A DNA stretch of 64,000 nt from Gallionella sp. (GTDB taxonomy: Bacteria; Pseudomonadota; Gammaproteobacteria; Burkholderiales; Gallionellaceae): assembly GCA_028689145.1 (NCBI GenBank), contig JAQTWT010000008.1, positions 57,298 to 121,297 of the forward strand, given 5' to 3'. The translations under genes were made by a program, and so were the position numbers. Under the pieces are notes generated by a model. It was given only the letters and a program-made list of their open reading frames with translations. It had not been told where the DNA came from and searched no databases. This document shows, piece by piece, positions 55,801-63,741 of the stretch. The number at the start of each line of letters is the position of its first letter. The stretch's first letter is position 1.

Positions 55801-56712
55801 ATCGATTGTAGCGAGGTTTAATTCGCAGTAAAGCACCGTTACCTGACGTCGTTCTGCAAGCAGCTGAGGGATGGTTTGCGGCGGCTTGGCTTGTGCGGTA
55901 ACGGGCGATTTACGCGCTAAATTACCGTTGCGGATGTGTTCGGCTAACTGCCGTGTTTCCTTGCCGGGCAATACGCCCAATTCATTTTTAAGCAGGTGGC
56001 AGCAGGTCTCGTACTGGGCGATAGCCGTGCTGTTCTGGCTGTTTAACGCATACAAACGCATGATCCGGCGATGGGCGTTTTCATCCCACGGTTCCAGTTC
56101 CGTGAAGCGCAAGGCGAATTGCAGCGCTTTGCTGTGATCGCCAATTTGCTCACGGCAATTCGAGAGTTGTTCCAGCAAGGCGAGCGCGCGACGGTGCAGG
56201 GTTTCGCGTTGCATCATCAGCCAGTCTTCGAAATCAGGACAATCCGGCAACGTAAACCCTTCCATGAATTCGCCGCGATACAGCTCTGTCCTGGGTTCGA
56301 TTTGGGCGAGACAAATGGTGCAGCGAGCCGGGTTGTCGTGAGCGGACGTGCAGGCGGGCATGGCGGCAGTGAGTTCCTCCACATCCAGCCACAAGCCCTG
56401 ACGGTGCAGTGTTACCGCATCGCGTTTTGCAGAAAGCAGGTAGCCTGCTGAGCCCATGGCGGATTTTAAATTGAACAACGCCCGGCGCAAATTCTGGCGG
56501 CCTGTTTCGAGAGGCATATCGGGCCAGAACAGCTCGGCCAGATATTCGCGCCGCAACGGTGTTTCCGCCGACAGCGCCAGAAGCGCCAGTAATCCGCGCA
56601 GCTTGGCGTAGCCGGCATCAACGGGTGCACCAAACACGCGGATATCCGGATGTCCGAGCAGCGCCAAACTCAATGCTTTGCTTTCTGACGCGGTAGATTT
56701 TCGTTTATTCAT
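52864..56712 (-). CDS. SARP-like regulator: winged helix, BTAD, degenerate nucleotide-cyclase domain, AAA ATPase and TPR (copy A)
   Basis: 1282 residues with the same architecture as, and extensive near-identity to, the downstream copy (for example 'FTLPDCPDFEDWLM', 'QTHGGGLLAYFGYPQADEF'). P-loop 'GEAGIGKSRLLHTLKEHLAG'; Walker B 'VLLIVEDLHWIDPSTLELLT'. Its cyclase GDG motif is also GGG. Differences concentrate in the TPR half, which is expected to sense ligand, so the copies may respond to different inputs. First gene of the minus-strand pair; ATG 56712 lies 10 bp from an ATGGTCGC palindrome and about 35 bp from ATGGACG direct repeats, which suggests autoregulation. Target genes are not proven; the divergent HPt/Crp/TPS locus is the obvious candidate. 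Confidence 0.88.
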   Translation of the reverse strand: MNKRKSTASESKALSLALLGHPDIRVFGAPVDAGYAKLRGLLALLALSAETPLRREYLAELFWPDMPLETGRQNLRRALFNLKSAMGSAGYLLSAKRDAVTLHRQGLWLDVEELTAAMPACTSAHDNPARCTICLAQIEPRTELYRGEFMEGFTLPDCPDFEDWLMMQRETLHRRALALLEQLSNCREQIGDHSKALQFALRFTELEPWDENAHRRIMRLYALNSQNSTAIAQYETCCHLLKNELGVLPGKETRQLAEHIRNGNLARKSPVTAQAKPPQTIPQLLAERRQVTVLYCELNLATIDDPDEAMALLRAPQARCAEIIRQFSGHIVQTHGGGLLAYFGYPQADEFAARRAVQAALAITREAAQGIEIRAGVHTGLVITGDDSSMPDTLGKTSKLAIQLRQSAALNEVSISRQTHDLAGWYFDCTSLGSQPLSGMAQPVEIFRVSGESGAHTRLDTATQLTPLVGRKAEITKLTKLWQRAVQGEHQVVLVQGEAGIGKSRLLHTLKEHLAGQPHALRELRCFPEFSQSPFYPLIATLEVIFGFAHGDSPGVKYGKLAKNIETYYPDSARDAIPLLAQMLSLPPGEHYSAPGLSPQKQKEGTLTILLDLLYALARQQPVLLIVEDLHWIDPSTLELLTLFVEQKRAGPILAVFTARIEFVPPWKNSLKSTLVLTHLDEDDAAKIVASISGGIPAATLHRIVERADGVPLFAEEMAKIAAINDHANIPATLHDLLAARMDNAGAAKYTGQLAATIGREFDLDLLRKVSPCDSATLAHDLDTLQDAGLILELDSTTRQFKHALIQEAAYQSQTKTDRQTAHGRIAQVLQSDSPDIVTAQPELLAQHFSAAGETRQAIGYWIKAGQLAAGCSANLEAMKHFNSALQLLMTLPVDMDRNRTELTLLVSFCPVLYAAKGFGSEEATQANTRMSELGGLLEDSTELFMAKWAQVLNTTSTIGPRGMPEAAMQLLGMAHDDPVKKLAAHYIGANAAFWLGDFKFTHAHIEQAIALYHPDHCQIHLEQFGTDMSLSCTAFLSWVLHILGFPDQAQLVCHRMLQQARKLANPHTLAQVLSFAAVLHRWLNKPVEALNLSAEAIAISRQHDFSLWLACGETTHGWALVMRGQKKEGIAELCSSIAGMRAALCGISIAFLSALIEAYMHLKLHEESLSMLVETQTEAARTGDNHFDAELYRLEGECLLALAPSNAARAEACFDQALAVSRRQHAKSLELRAAMSMARLWQQQGKQKEARRLLEKVYNWFTEGFDTPDLKEARVLLDSFC

Positions 56713-56721
56713 CTGCAAATT

Positions 56722-56743
56722 ATGGTCGCGATGCAGCGACCAT
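56722..56743. promoter_or_regulatory. ATGGTCGC/GCGACCAT inverted repeat in front of the SARP-like gene pair
   Basis: Perfect 8-bp arms with a 6-bp spacer, 10 bp upstream of the copy A start codon. Candidate operator or 5'-UTR stem. Confidence 0.5.
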
Positions 56744-56746
56744 GCA

Positions 56747-56764
56747 ATGGACGCTTGATGGACG
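56747..56764. promoter_or_regulatory. Candidate SARP operator: ATGGACG-N4-ATGGACG
   Basis: Two identical heptamers (56747-56753, 56758-56764) with an 11-bp period, in the divergent region next to the SARP-like genes. SARP proteins are known to bind heptameric direct repeats at 11-bp spacing. Confidence 0.55.
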
Positions 56765-56875
56765 TTTATCGGGTAGAGGCGGTGCTTGGCTGTACAAAGT
56801 ATGGATGAAAAATAGTCGTGGCTTGCTTGCTAATTTGTTGGTAATTCGACAGTCGCCAGCCAAGTGGGAATAGGC

Positions 56876-56893
56876 ATGGACGTTTTATGGACG
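56876..56893. promoter_or_regulatory. Second candidate SARP operator: ATGGACG-N4-ATGGACG
   Basis: The same two heptamers with the same 11-bp period (56876-56882, 56887-56893), now next to the HPt gene. The longer reading of that gene would start inside this site, another reason to prefer ATG 56944. Confidence 0.55.
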
Positions 56894-56943
56894 CGGGCTT
56901 GTTAAAAAGTCGCTGTTGCCTAATTCATCGGGAAATAAGCGGA

Positions 56944-57330
56944 ATGTCCAAATTCATAATCGATGTTCAACAGGGTATAGACAACACCTTTGGTATGGTC
57001 GATTTATGGCGCAGGGCTATTTCGACATTGATGACAGAGTTTCCGGGTTTGCTTGCAAACATCGAAAGTGCATTTGCCGAACAGAGGTTTGCGGATATGC
57101 AGTTTCATGTTCACAAACTGCTCGGGACGGTTTTGCATTGCGGTACACCCATGTTGCACGAGGCCATTCAAGCACTGGAGCTGGCCTGTATCAATACACC
57201 AGACCGGATCGAAGATTGTTTGGGGGAATTAAAAGCGGCGTTTGATACTTTGGAGTCCTTCGTGGATGAGCATGGAATTCCTGAAGTGGAAGATGTTTTG
57301 CCGATTGAGTGCGGGCAGCAGGAAATGTAG
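56944..57330 (+). CDS. Orphan HPt-domain (histidine phosphotransfer) protein 1
   Basis: 128 residues, all helical. The HPt signature is 'VHKLLGTVLHCGTPMLHEAI', where His57 and Gly61 fit H-x-L-x-G and the later Gly67 is in the usual place. It would relay phosphate between a hybrid kinase and a response regulator, but no kinase or receiver gene is nearby. ATG 56944 (MSKFIIDVQQ) was chosen because the paralogue begins MSGLIFDVQL; no clear Shine-Dalgarno site is seen. The gene diverges from the SARP-like pair and is followed by its paralogue. Confidence 0.78.
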   Translation: MSKFIIDVQQGIDNTFGMVDLWRRAISTLMTEFPGLLANIESAFAEQRFADMQFHVHKLLGTVLHCGTPMLHEAIQALELACINTPDRIEDCLGELKAAFDTLESFVDEHGIPEVEDVLPIECGQQEM

Positions 57331-57436
57331 TTTAAGACGGGACAAGATAAACCGCGCTATTTTTGACGGTTTGATTGTTTTGTGCTCATGCAAATAGATA
57401 CCGGGTTTCAACAGAACCCATAAGGAGTCAATGAAA

Positions 57437-57850
57437 ATGTCCGGTTTGATATTCGACGTTCAGCTCGGGATAAAGCAGGCATTGGATATGCCGGATTTAT
57501 GGCGCAAGGCAATCACGAGATTGATGGCCGAGTTTCCGGACACGCTTGCCAGCATCGAGAGCGCGTTTGCGGAACAGAGGTTCGCGGATATCAGGCAGCA
57601 GGCGCACTATCAGGCCGGTACGGTAGTTTTTTGCGGCACACCCATGTTGCAGCGAGCCATTCATGCGCTGGAATTTGCCTGTATTTACACGCCGGACCTA
57701 ATTGAAGAGCGTGTGGAGGAGCTTAAAACAGCGTTTGCGACACTGGAAGAATTTTTGGAGTTGCATGGAATTCCCGAGGTGAAAGATATTTTGCCAATTG
57801 CATATAACAGAAAAGATTCCGGTGATTTAGAGGAAAGAGTACAGGACTGA
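57437..57850 (+). CDS. Orphan HPt-domain protein 2
   Basis: 137-residue paralogue of the preceding gene ('DLWRKAITRLMAEFPDTLAS', 'FAEQRFADIRQQAHYQAGTV', 'CGTPMLQRAIHALEFACIYT'). His57 and Gly61 are kept, but the position between is Q instead of L (HYQAG), so phosphotransfer may be altered. ATG 57437 has AGGAG with 9 nt spacing; ATG 57431 is very close to that site. It ends about 50 bp before the Crp/Fnr gene, and the three plus-strand genes may form one operon. Confidence 0.78.
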   Translation: MSGLIFDVQLGIKQALDMPDLWRKAITRLMAEFPDTLASIESAFAEQRFADIRQQAHYQAGTVVFCGTPMLQRAIHALEFACIYTPDLIEERVEELKTAFATLEEFLELHGIPEVKDILPIAYNRKDSGDLEERVQD

Positions 57851-57900
57851 CCATTGTAATTTGGACAGACAAACAATATGGCGAATTGGTAGCCGTGAAC

Positions 57901-58665
57901 ATGGGAAACACTATACAACTGCAAAGAACAACTTCCGATTTTGATTGCATTAACCCGACCGAGCTTGAACACCTGTCAAAAAGTGTTTTATTTGCGGGTT
58001 TGCCAACCGGTCGCTTGTCTGAGGTACTTAAAAACAGCACATGCCTCCGTCTTCCGGAAAAGAAAGAAATATACCGCCGCGGGGAAGCCGGGAGTGAAAT
58101 GTGCATCGTCCTGAGCGGAGGGGTGAAGGTCAGCACACTGTCTGCAGATGGCAAAGAGATTATTTTTGATTTGCTGAGCGAGGGAGATTTCTTCGGTGAA
58201 TTGAGTCTGCTTGACGGAAAACCAAGAACCGCCACGGTGACCACCCTGGTTCCCAGTGTGCTGGTTATTCTGGAGCGGAGCTTCCTTATCCCATTCTTGG
58301 AAGATACCCCGGCTACCGCGATCCGTTTGCTTCATTTGCTGGCTAACCGCTTGAGGGCGGCGGATACGCTGCTGGAAGAAGTGCTGTTTTTTGATTCTGA
58401 AACGCGCTTGGCGAAGCGGGTGATGGCGCTGAAGGAAATTTACGGCAAGGCGGTCGGGAGCGATATTCAGATTGAACTCAAGGTATCGCAGCAGGAGATA
58501 GCCAATCTGGTGGGCGTGACGCGAGAGCGGGTGAATAAGCATTTAAAGAAATGGGAGCGGGCGGGAATTATCAGCCTGCAGCAGGGATGTCTTACCATCC
58601 AGAAGTTGCCCGTCTTGCAAAAATTGGCGAGTGAAGCTGGCAGTTTTAATCTTGCAAAGGTGTGA
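57901..58665 (+). CDS. Crp/Fnr-family transcriptional regulator
   Basis: 254 residues. cNMP-binding beta-roll about 30-140 ('GEAGSEMCIVLSGGVKVSTL', 'SEGDFFGELSLLDGKPRTAT', in which Glu and Arg fit a phosphate-binding cassette), dimerisation helix about 140-170, and a C-terminal winged HTH 'VSQQEIANLVGVTRERVNKH' then LKKWERAGI. No Fnr-type N-terminal Cys cluster is seen, so it is more CRP-like than oxygen-sensing. Start uncertain: ATG 57901 chosen, GTG 57895 and TTG 57886 possible. Placed directly before the TpsA gene, so it may control it. Confidence 0.93.
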   Translation: MGNTIQLQRTTSDFDCINPTELEHLSKSVLFAGLPTGRLSEVLKNSTCLRLPEKKEIYRRGEAGSEMCIVLSGGVKVSTLSADGKEIIFDLLSEGDFFGELSLLDGKPRTATVTTLVPSVLVILERSFLIPFLEDTPATAIRLLHLLANRLRAADTLLEEVLFFDSETRLAKRVMALKEIYGKAVGSDIQIELKVSQQEIANLVGVTRERVNKHLKKWERAGIISLQQGCLTIQKLPVLQKLASEAGSFNLAKV

Positions 58666-58752
58666 ACTGGTTCATAACACTGATGTTGTTGTGGGCATTA
58701 CTATTTTGTCATCTTGCAGTATTAACGGACTGATAGCGGAGCCAGAACGACC

Positions 58753-58824
58753 ATGAACAGAACGCCAAAAGAAGTTGGTGGAATAAGCAATAATCCCCCT
58801 GTTATATTGAGGAGAGAGTCATGA
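58753..58824 (+). CDS. Possible 23-codon leader ORF overlapping the tpsA start
   Basis: ATG 58753 opens MNRTPKEVGGISNNPPVILR and ends RES with TGA at 58822-58824, overlapping the tpsA ATG as ATGA. GGAG lies about 11 nt upstream. Translation through it would run over the tpsA Shine-Dalgarno site, so coupling is possible. There is no homology evidence; it may be chance. Confidence 0.3.
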   Translation: MNRTPKEVGGISNNPPVILRRES

Positions 58825-61800
58825 AATCTTCCCTCAATCATGTTTTTCGTACCATCTGGTCAGAAGTGTTGAACGCTTGGGTAGTCGTATCCGAACTGGT
58901 CAGCGCAAAGGGAAAGCGTTCTGGTTCCAGTGTTCTGAATGCGATGCTGGCAGCTGGCGCGGTCAGTGCAAATAATTCGAATAACCTGAATGGCAAACTT
59001 GGTTTTAAGCCTGTCGTTCTTGCGTTGGCCTGCTGTTTTGCGACCAGCGTGCAAGCCAACCCAATGGGGGCCGCCGTCGTCAACGGTCAGGCCGGTTTCG
59101 CTACCACCGGCAACACCCTCACCGTCACCAACACCCCGAACACCATCATCAACTGGCAGGGTTTCTCCATCGGAGCTAACGAAGCGACCCGCTTCGTCCA
59201 GCAGTCGGCATCATCCGCCGTACTCAACCGCGTAGTCACCAACAACCCGTCCAGTATCCTCGGCAGCCTGCAATCCAATGGCCGGGTATTCCTGGTCAAC
59301 CCGAGCGGCATCGTGTTCGGTGCCAACGCCACCGTCAACGTCGCGGGCATGGTCGCGACCACGCTCAACATCAGCAACGCAGATTTCCTTGCCGGAAGGC
59401 ACAACTTTAGCCGGGTGGCGGGTGCGCAAAACATCAGCAACGCGGGCAGCCTCACCGCGCGCGGTGATGGGCTGGGCGGCGGACAAATCTACCTGATCGC
59501 CCCCGACGTCGAAAACACCGGCATCATCAACGCGCCGAACGGCGAAATACTATTAGCCGCCGGACACAGCGTCGAACTGGTCAACAGCAACGACCCCAAC
59601 CTCAGAGTCAACATCACCGCCCCGGCGGGAGATGCTACCAACGTCGGTCAACTCTTTGCTTCATCCGGTAGCCTCGGCCTGTTCGGTACCGTGGTCAGGA
59701 ACAGCGGCACCGTCAACGCCGACAGCGCCACGCTGCAAGGCGGCAAGATCGTATTCAAGGCCAGCCAGCGCACGGATGCGGGCGGAGTCATCAGCGCCAA
59801 AGGCGTGGGCGGCGGCAGCATCAATGTGCTGGCAGATATGCAGACCGGCACCGTCAATGTGACCGGCAAACTGGATGCGTCCTCGCTCCCCTCGCCCGCA
59901 GGCGGGAGAGGGGCTGGGGGAGAGGGTGTGTTCGGCACAAACGGCGGTTTCATCGAAACCTCTGCCGCGCACGTCAAAGTGGCCGACAGCGCGCGCGTCA
60001 CCACCCTTACAAGCAATGGCAAGAGCGGCACATGGCTGATCGACCCGGTTGACTTCACCATCGCAGCCAGCGGCGGCGACATGAGCGGTGCCGCGGTAGC
60101 GACGGCACTGGCGGGAGGTAACTTCACCATTCAAAGCACCACAGGCAGCAGCGGTACGGCGGGCAACGTAAACGTCAACGACATCGTGAGCTGGTCGGTA
60201 AATAAACTGACCCTTAACGCGCAGAACAACATCAACATCAATGCCACAATGAACGGCTCCGGCAGCGCCAGTCTCGCGCTGGAATACGGACAAGCCAATG
60301 TCGCCGCAGGTAATAACAGCACCTATAATGTTAGAGCTGCCGTCAACCTCCCTGCCGGGCAAAACTTCAGCACCAAACTGGGTTCGGATGGTGTCGTTAA
60401 AAACTACACTGTCATCACCAGTCTGGGTGCGGCGGGTAGTACTACGGCTACGGATTTGCAGGGTATGAACGGCAATTTGGCGGGTAATTATGTGCTGGGT
60501 GCGGATATTGATGCATCGGTAACATCCGGATGGAACGCAGGTGCCGGTTTCGCGCCTGTCGGAACATTTGCTGGTACGTTCGATGGCCTCGGCCATATCA
60601 TCAACAACCTTTTGATCAACCGACCAGCAACTGATTACGTCGGCCTGTTCGGCCATGTCGGGGCAATGGGTGTAGTGAAAAACGTAGGGCTGAACGGCGG
60701 AAGCGTGACGGGGCGTGATTTTGTCGGCATGTTGGCGGGATACAACGAGGAGTGGATCAGCAACGCCCATGCTGCGGGTGCGGTCAGCGGTCGCCAATAC
60801 GTCGGCGGGCTGGCCGGATATAGTGATGGACTAATTGAGTATTCCTACGCTACCGGTGCGGTGGGCGGTAGTGGGACTGTGGGCGGGTTGGTTGGTTTCA
60901 ATAGCGCGAAGCCCTACTACGAGTTCAGTATTTTCGAGGGCTATTCCGGTGGTGGCGCGATCAGTCATTCATACGCGACCGGCAATGTGACCGGCGCTGC
61001 CGCGTCCTCGGAGGTTGGCGGGCTGGTGGGATATAACTTGGGTGGCTCGATTTTGAACGGCTACGCTATCGGCGCGGTGAGCGGCGATAATCGCGTAGGC
61101 GGCTTGGTGGGGTATAACAACCAGGCATGGATATATACAGCCAACCCCATTTACTTCGGTGCCACTATAGACAGCGCCTACGCTACCGGTCTGCTTGGCG
61201 GTGCCACTGAAGTGGGCGCGCTGGTGGGGCGCAACGAGGCCAGCACGGTCAGCAACAGCTTCTGGGATTCTGGAACTGCAGGCGGCAGCGTGTCGTTCGG
61301 GATCGGGTATGACACCAACGCACTGGGTGGCACCGACAGCGGAGCTACCGCCCTGTCCACCGCGCAGATGATGAATTCAATCAGTGCCATCTCCGGCCTC
61401 GATTTAGTCAACACTTGGTGGATGTCCGACACCAACACCCGTCCCTTCCTGCGCAGTGAATGGAGCACCACTGTTGCCAACGCGCACCAGTTGCAGTTAA
61501 TGGCGCTGGATTTGACCGCGCATTACACGTTGGCAAATAACCTTGATCTTGCCGCATCATTGGATAACAGCATCAAGACCGGCATGTGGAGCAACGCGGG
61601 CTTTGTACCGGTCGGGAAAAATGCGTGTTGCCTCTCCACACCTACTACCGAATTTTCCGGCAGCTTCGACGGGCTGGGTCACACTATCAGCAATCTCACC
61701 ATCAATCGGCCAGCTACAGGTTTTGTCGGTCTGTTTGGATATGTGTATGCGGGCTCCGAGATTCGTAACGTGGGGCTGATTGGTGGAACTATAACAGGGG

Positions 61801-63644
61801 ATTTCAACAGCGGCGGGCTGGTGGGGTTCAATAATGGCACGGTCAGCAACAGCTATGCCTCGACCGATGTAAACGGAACCAATCAGGTCGGCGGGTTGGT
61901 GGGACACAGTTGGGGTACGGTCAGCGATAGTCACGCCACGGGCAATGTGACCGGTAGTGACGGTGTCGGCGGGCTGGTGGGGTATAACATGGACGGCACG
62001 GTCAGCAACAGCTACGCCACGGGTAGCGTAACCGGGCAATCGAATGCCGGCGGGCTGCTGGGGGCTAACGCCAACAGCGACGGTACGGCTACGGTCAGCC
62101 ACAGCTACGCCACGGGCAACGTGAGTGGGGCCACCAACGTTGGCGGGCTGGCGGGTAGGAACGACGGCGATATCAGCAACAGTTACGCCAGCAGCGGTAC
62201 GGTTAATGGCGGAAGCGGAAACGGTGCTGTCGGCGGGTTGGTGGGGTATAACTATGGCAGTATCAGCAACAGTTATTCCAGCGGCATCACAGTGAGTGGG
62301 AATGGGTATGTCGGCGGTTTGGCAGGCGAAAATAGCGGCACCATCACGAATACCTATTCCAGCTTCGGCACGGTGAGCGGGACTTCGGATTTTGGCGGGT
62401 TGGTGGGCGGCAACTGGAACATAGTTGACACTTCCTACAGCACCAATGCCGTTGCTGCTGGCGGCGGCGGGCTGATTGGTTGGGATGAGATGGGGTACAT
62501 CAACAACAGCTACTGGGATGTTCAAACATCCGGTCGTGCAACTAGCCACGGACCTGAGACAGGGCTGTCCACCGCCCAGATGATGGCGATGGAGAACTTT
62601 ACTGCTGCCGGTTGGGACATCGCCAACACCGGCGGAGCCGGAGCTGTGTGGCGCATCTATGAAGGCCATACCGCGCCTTTGCTCGCCGGCTTCTTGACTC
62701 CGATGACGCTCGTTAATGCACCGGATGTTACGGTGACTTACAACGGTGCGGCGCAAAGCGGCGCAACGATCATGCCCCCCGATATAAGTAAGTTCTGGGG
62801 TACGGGTGCCACCGGAACCGATGCAGGTTTTTACAACGGCTATTACTCCAACCAGCAAGGCTATGACATCACGGGTGGCAATTTGATCATCGTCGCTGAA
62901 GCAGTTGTCCAAGCTGTTGCAGATGCCAATGCCGATGAGGCAGCGGCTGCAGCAGCCGCCCAAGCAGCAGCCGCCCAAGCAGCAGCCGCCCAAGCAGCAG
63001 CCGCGCAGGCCGCAGCTCAAGCCGCCGCAGATGCTGCCGCCGCGCAGGCCGCAGCTCAAGCCGCCGCAGATGCTGCCGCCGCACAGGCCGCAGCTCAAGC
63101 CGCCGCCGATGCAGCCGCCGCACAGGCCGCCGCCCAAGCCGCCGCCGATGCTGCTGCCGCGCAGGCCGCAGCCCAAGCCGCTGCCGATGCAGCCGCCGCA
63201 CAGGCCGCCGCCCAAGCCGCTGCCGATGCTGCCGCCGCACAGGCCGCCGCCCAAGCCGCCGCAGATGCAGCCGCCGCGCAGGCCGCCGCCCAAGCCGCTG
63301 CCGATGCTGCTGCCGCGCAGGCCGCCGCCCAAGCCGCCGCAGATGCAGCCGCCGCACAGGCTGCCGCGCAAGCCGCCGCTGATGCAGCCGCTGCACCGGT
63401 TGTGACTGCCGTGGTGAACAGCATCACCGTACTCCCTCCTGTCGTGCCCGTTAACCCACCCGCGCAACCGCTACTCATGCAAGCGCCGGTTGCTGCCACA
63501 CCGGCTGTAGCTGCCATAGATACGCCACCGGCTGATGCGAATAACACAGACGGCAAGAAGGATGCGCCAGCTTTGGTGCTGGCAGATGCAGGTGTACCGG
63601 CTGCAACACCGCTAGCGGCAGCGCCGTTACCGGTATGCAAATAA
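58821..63644 (+). CDS. Two-partner secretion exoprotein (TpsA, filamentous haemagglutinin family adhesin)
   Basis: 1607-residue secreted or surface protein. ESPR-type extended signal 'MKSSLNHVFRTIWSEVLNAW' then VVVSE, with Sec cleavage near VQA79|NP. TPS domain about 80-330 with 'NGRVFLVNPSGIVFGANATV' (NPSG at 160-163). GLUG-type repeats cover about 640-1250 ('VGGLVGYNMDGTVSNSYATG' many times). Ala-rich (AAAAQAAAQAAAD) repeats 10 times near 1390-1520, then a Pro/Ala tail ending LPVCK with a single Cys. A CCCTC/GAGGG repeat is inserted in frame (SSLPSPAGGRGAGGEGV). GAGGAGAG lies about 5 nt upstream. The TpsB partner follows at 63742. Confidence 0.93.
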   Translation: MKSSLNHVFRTIWSEVLNAWVVVSELVSAKGKRSGSSVLNAMLAAGAVSANNSNNLNGKLGFKPVVLALACCFATSVQANPMGAAVVNGQAGFATTGNTLTVTNTPNTIINWQGFSIGANEATRFVQQSASSAVLNRVVTNNPSSILGSLQSNGRVFLVNPSGIVFGANATVNVAGMVATTLNISNADFLAGRHNFSRVAGAQNISNAGSLTARGDGLGGGQIYLIAPDVENTGIINAPNGEILLAAGHSVELVNSNDPNLRVNITAPAGDATNVGQLFASSGSLGLFGTVVRNSGTVNADSATLQGGKIVFKASQRTDAGGVISAKGVGGGSINVLADMQTGTVNVTGKLDASSLPSPAGGRGAGGEGVFGTNGGFIETSAAHVKVADSARVTTLTSNGKSGTWLIDPVDFTIAASGGDMSGAAVATALAGGNFTIQSTTGSSGTAGNVNVNDIVSWSVNKLTLNAQNNININATMNGSGSASLALEYGQANVAAGNNSTYNVRAAVNLPAGQNFSTKLGSDGVVKNYTVITSLGAAGSTTATDLQGMNGNLAGNYVLGADIDASVTSGWNAGAGFAPVGTFAGTFDGLGHIINNLLINRPATDYVGLFGHVGAMGVVKNVGLNGGSVTGRDFVGMLAGYNEEWISNAHAAGAVSGRQYVGGLAGYSDGLIEYSYATGAVGGSGTVGGLVGFNSAKPYYEFSIFEGYSGGGAISHSYATGNVTGAAASSEVGGLVGYNLGGSILNGYAIGAVSGDNRVGGLVGYNNQAWIYTANPIYFGATIDSAYATGLLGGATEVGALVGRNEASTVSNSFWDSGTAGGSVSFGIGYDTNALGGTDSGATALSTAQMMNSISAISGLDLVNTWWMSDTNTRPFLRSEWSTTVANAHQLQLMALDLTAHYTLANNLDLAASLDNSIKTGMWSNAGFVPVGKNACCLSTPTTEFSGSFDGLGHTISNLTINRPATGFVGLFGYVYAGSEIRNVGLIGGTITGDFNSGGLVGFNNGTVSNSYASTDVNGTNQVGGLVGHSWGTVSDSHATGNVTGSDGVGGLVGYNMDGTVSNSYATGSVTGQSNAGGLLGANANSDGTATVSHSYATGNVSGATNVGGLAGRNDGDISNSYASSGTVNGGSGNGAVGGLVGYNYGSISNSYSSGITVSGNGYVGGLAGENSGTITNTYSSFGTVSGTSDFGGLVGGNWNIVDTSYSTNAVAAGGGGLIGWDEMGYINNSYWDVQTSGRATSHGPETGLSTAQMMAMENFTAAGWDIANTGGAGAVWRIYEGHTAPLLAGFLTPMTLVNAPDVTVTYNGAAQSGATIMPPDISKFWGTGATGTDAGFYNGYYSNQQGYDITGGNLIIVAEAVVQAVADANADEAAAAAAAQAAAAQAAAAQAAAAQAAAQAAADAAAAQAAAQAAADAAAAQAAAQAAADAAAAQAAAQAAADAAAAQAAAQAAADAAAAQAAAQAAADAAAAQAAAQAAADAAAAQAAAQAAADAAAAQAAAQAAADAAAAQAAAQAAADAAAAPVVTAVVNSITVLPPVVPVNPPAQPLLMQAPVAATPAVAAIDTPPADANNTDGKKDAPALVLADAGVPAATPLAAAPLPVCK
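59884..59927. repeat. CCCCTCGCCCGC/GGCGGGAGAGGGG repeat inside tpsA
   Basis: Arms at 59889-59900 and 59902-59914, then CTGGGGGAGAGGG, translated in frame in the TPS domain region between 'KLDA' and 'FGTNGGFIETSA'. Confidence 0.85.
62952..63383 (+). repeat. Tandem repeats encoding the Ala/Gln/Asp segment of TpsA
   Basis: Three 15-bp units GCAGCCGCCCAAGCA (62952-62996) run into ten 39-bp units (62994-63383) that encode 13 residues each. The ten GAT codons fall exactly every 39 bp (63030 to 63381). Synonymous changes between units show the array is not freshly amplified throughout. Confidence 0.93.
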
Positions 63645-63741
63645 TGAGTAACCGCTGGGTGCGCTGTGCGCACAAGGATAACGATCATGGGGCATGCGCA
63701 AAACCAGTATCGTTTGCCACGCAAATATAGAACCGGGAATT

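Noticed and set aside
61557..63467. A 636-codon ORF antisense to tpsA, and others at 62887-63396 and 63095-63724
   Set aside because: They arise from the GC-rich tandem repeats and GLUG codon bias, which remove stop codons in other frames. Their products are low-complexity, with no start signals or domains.
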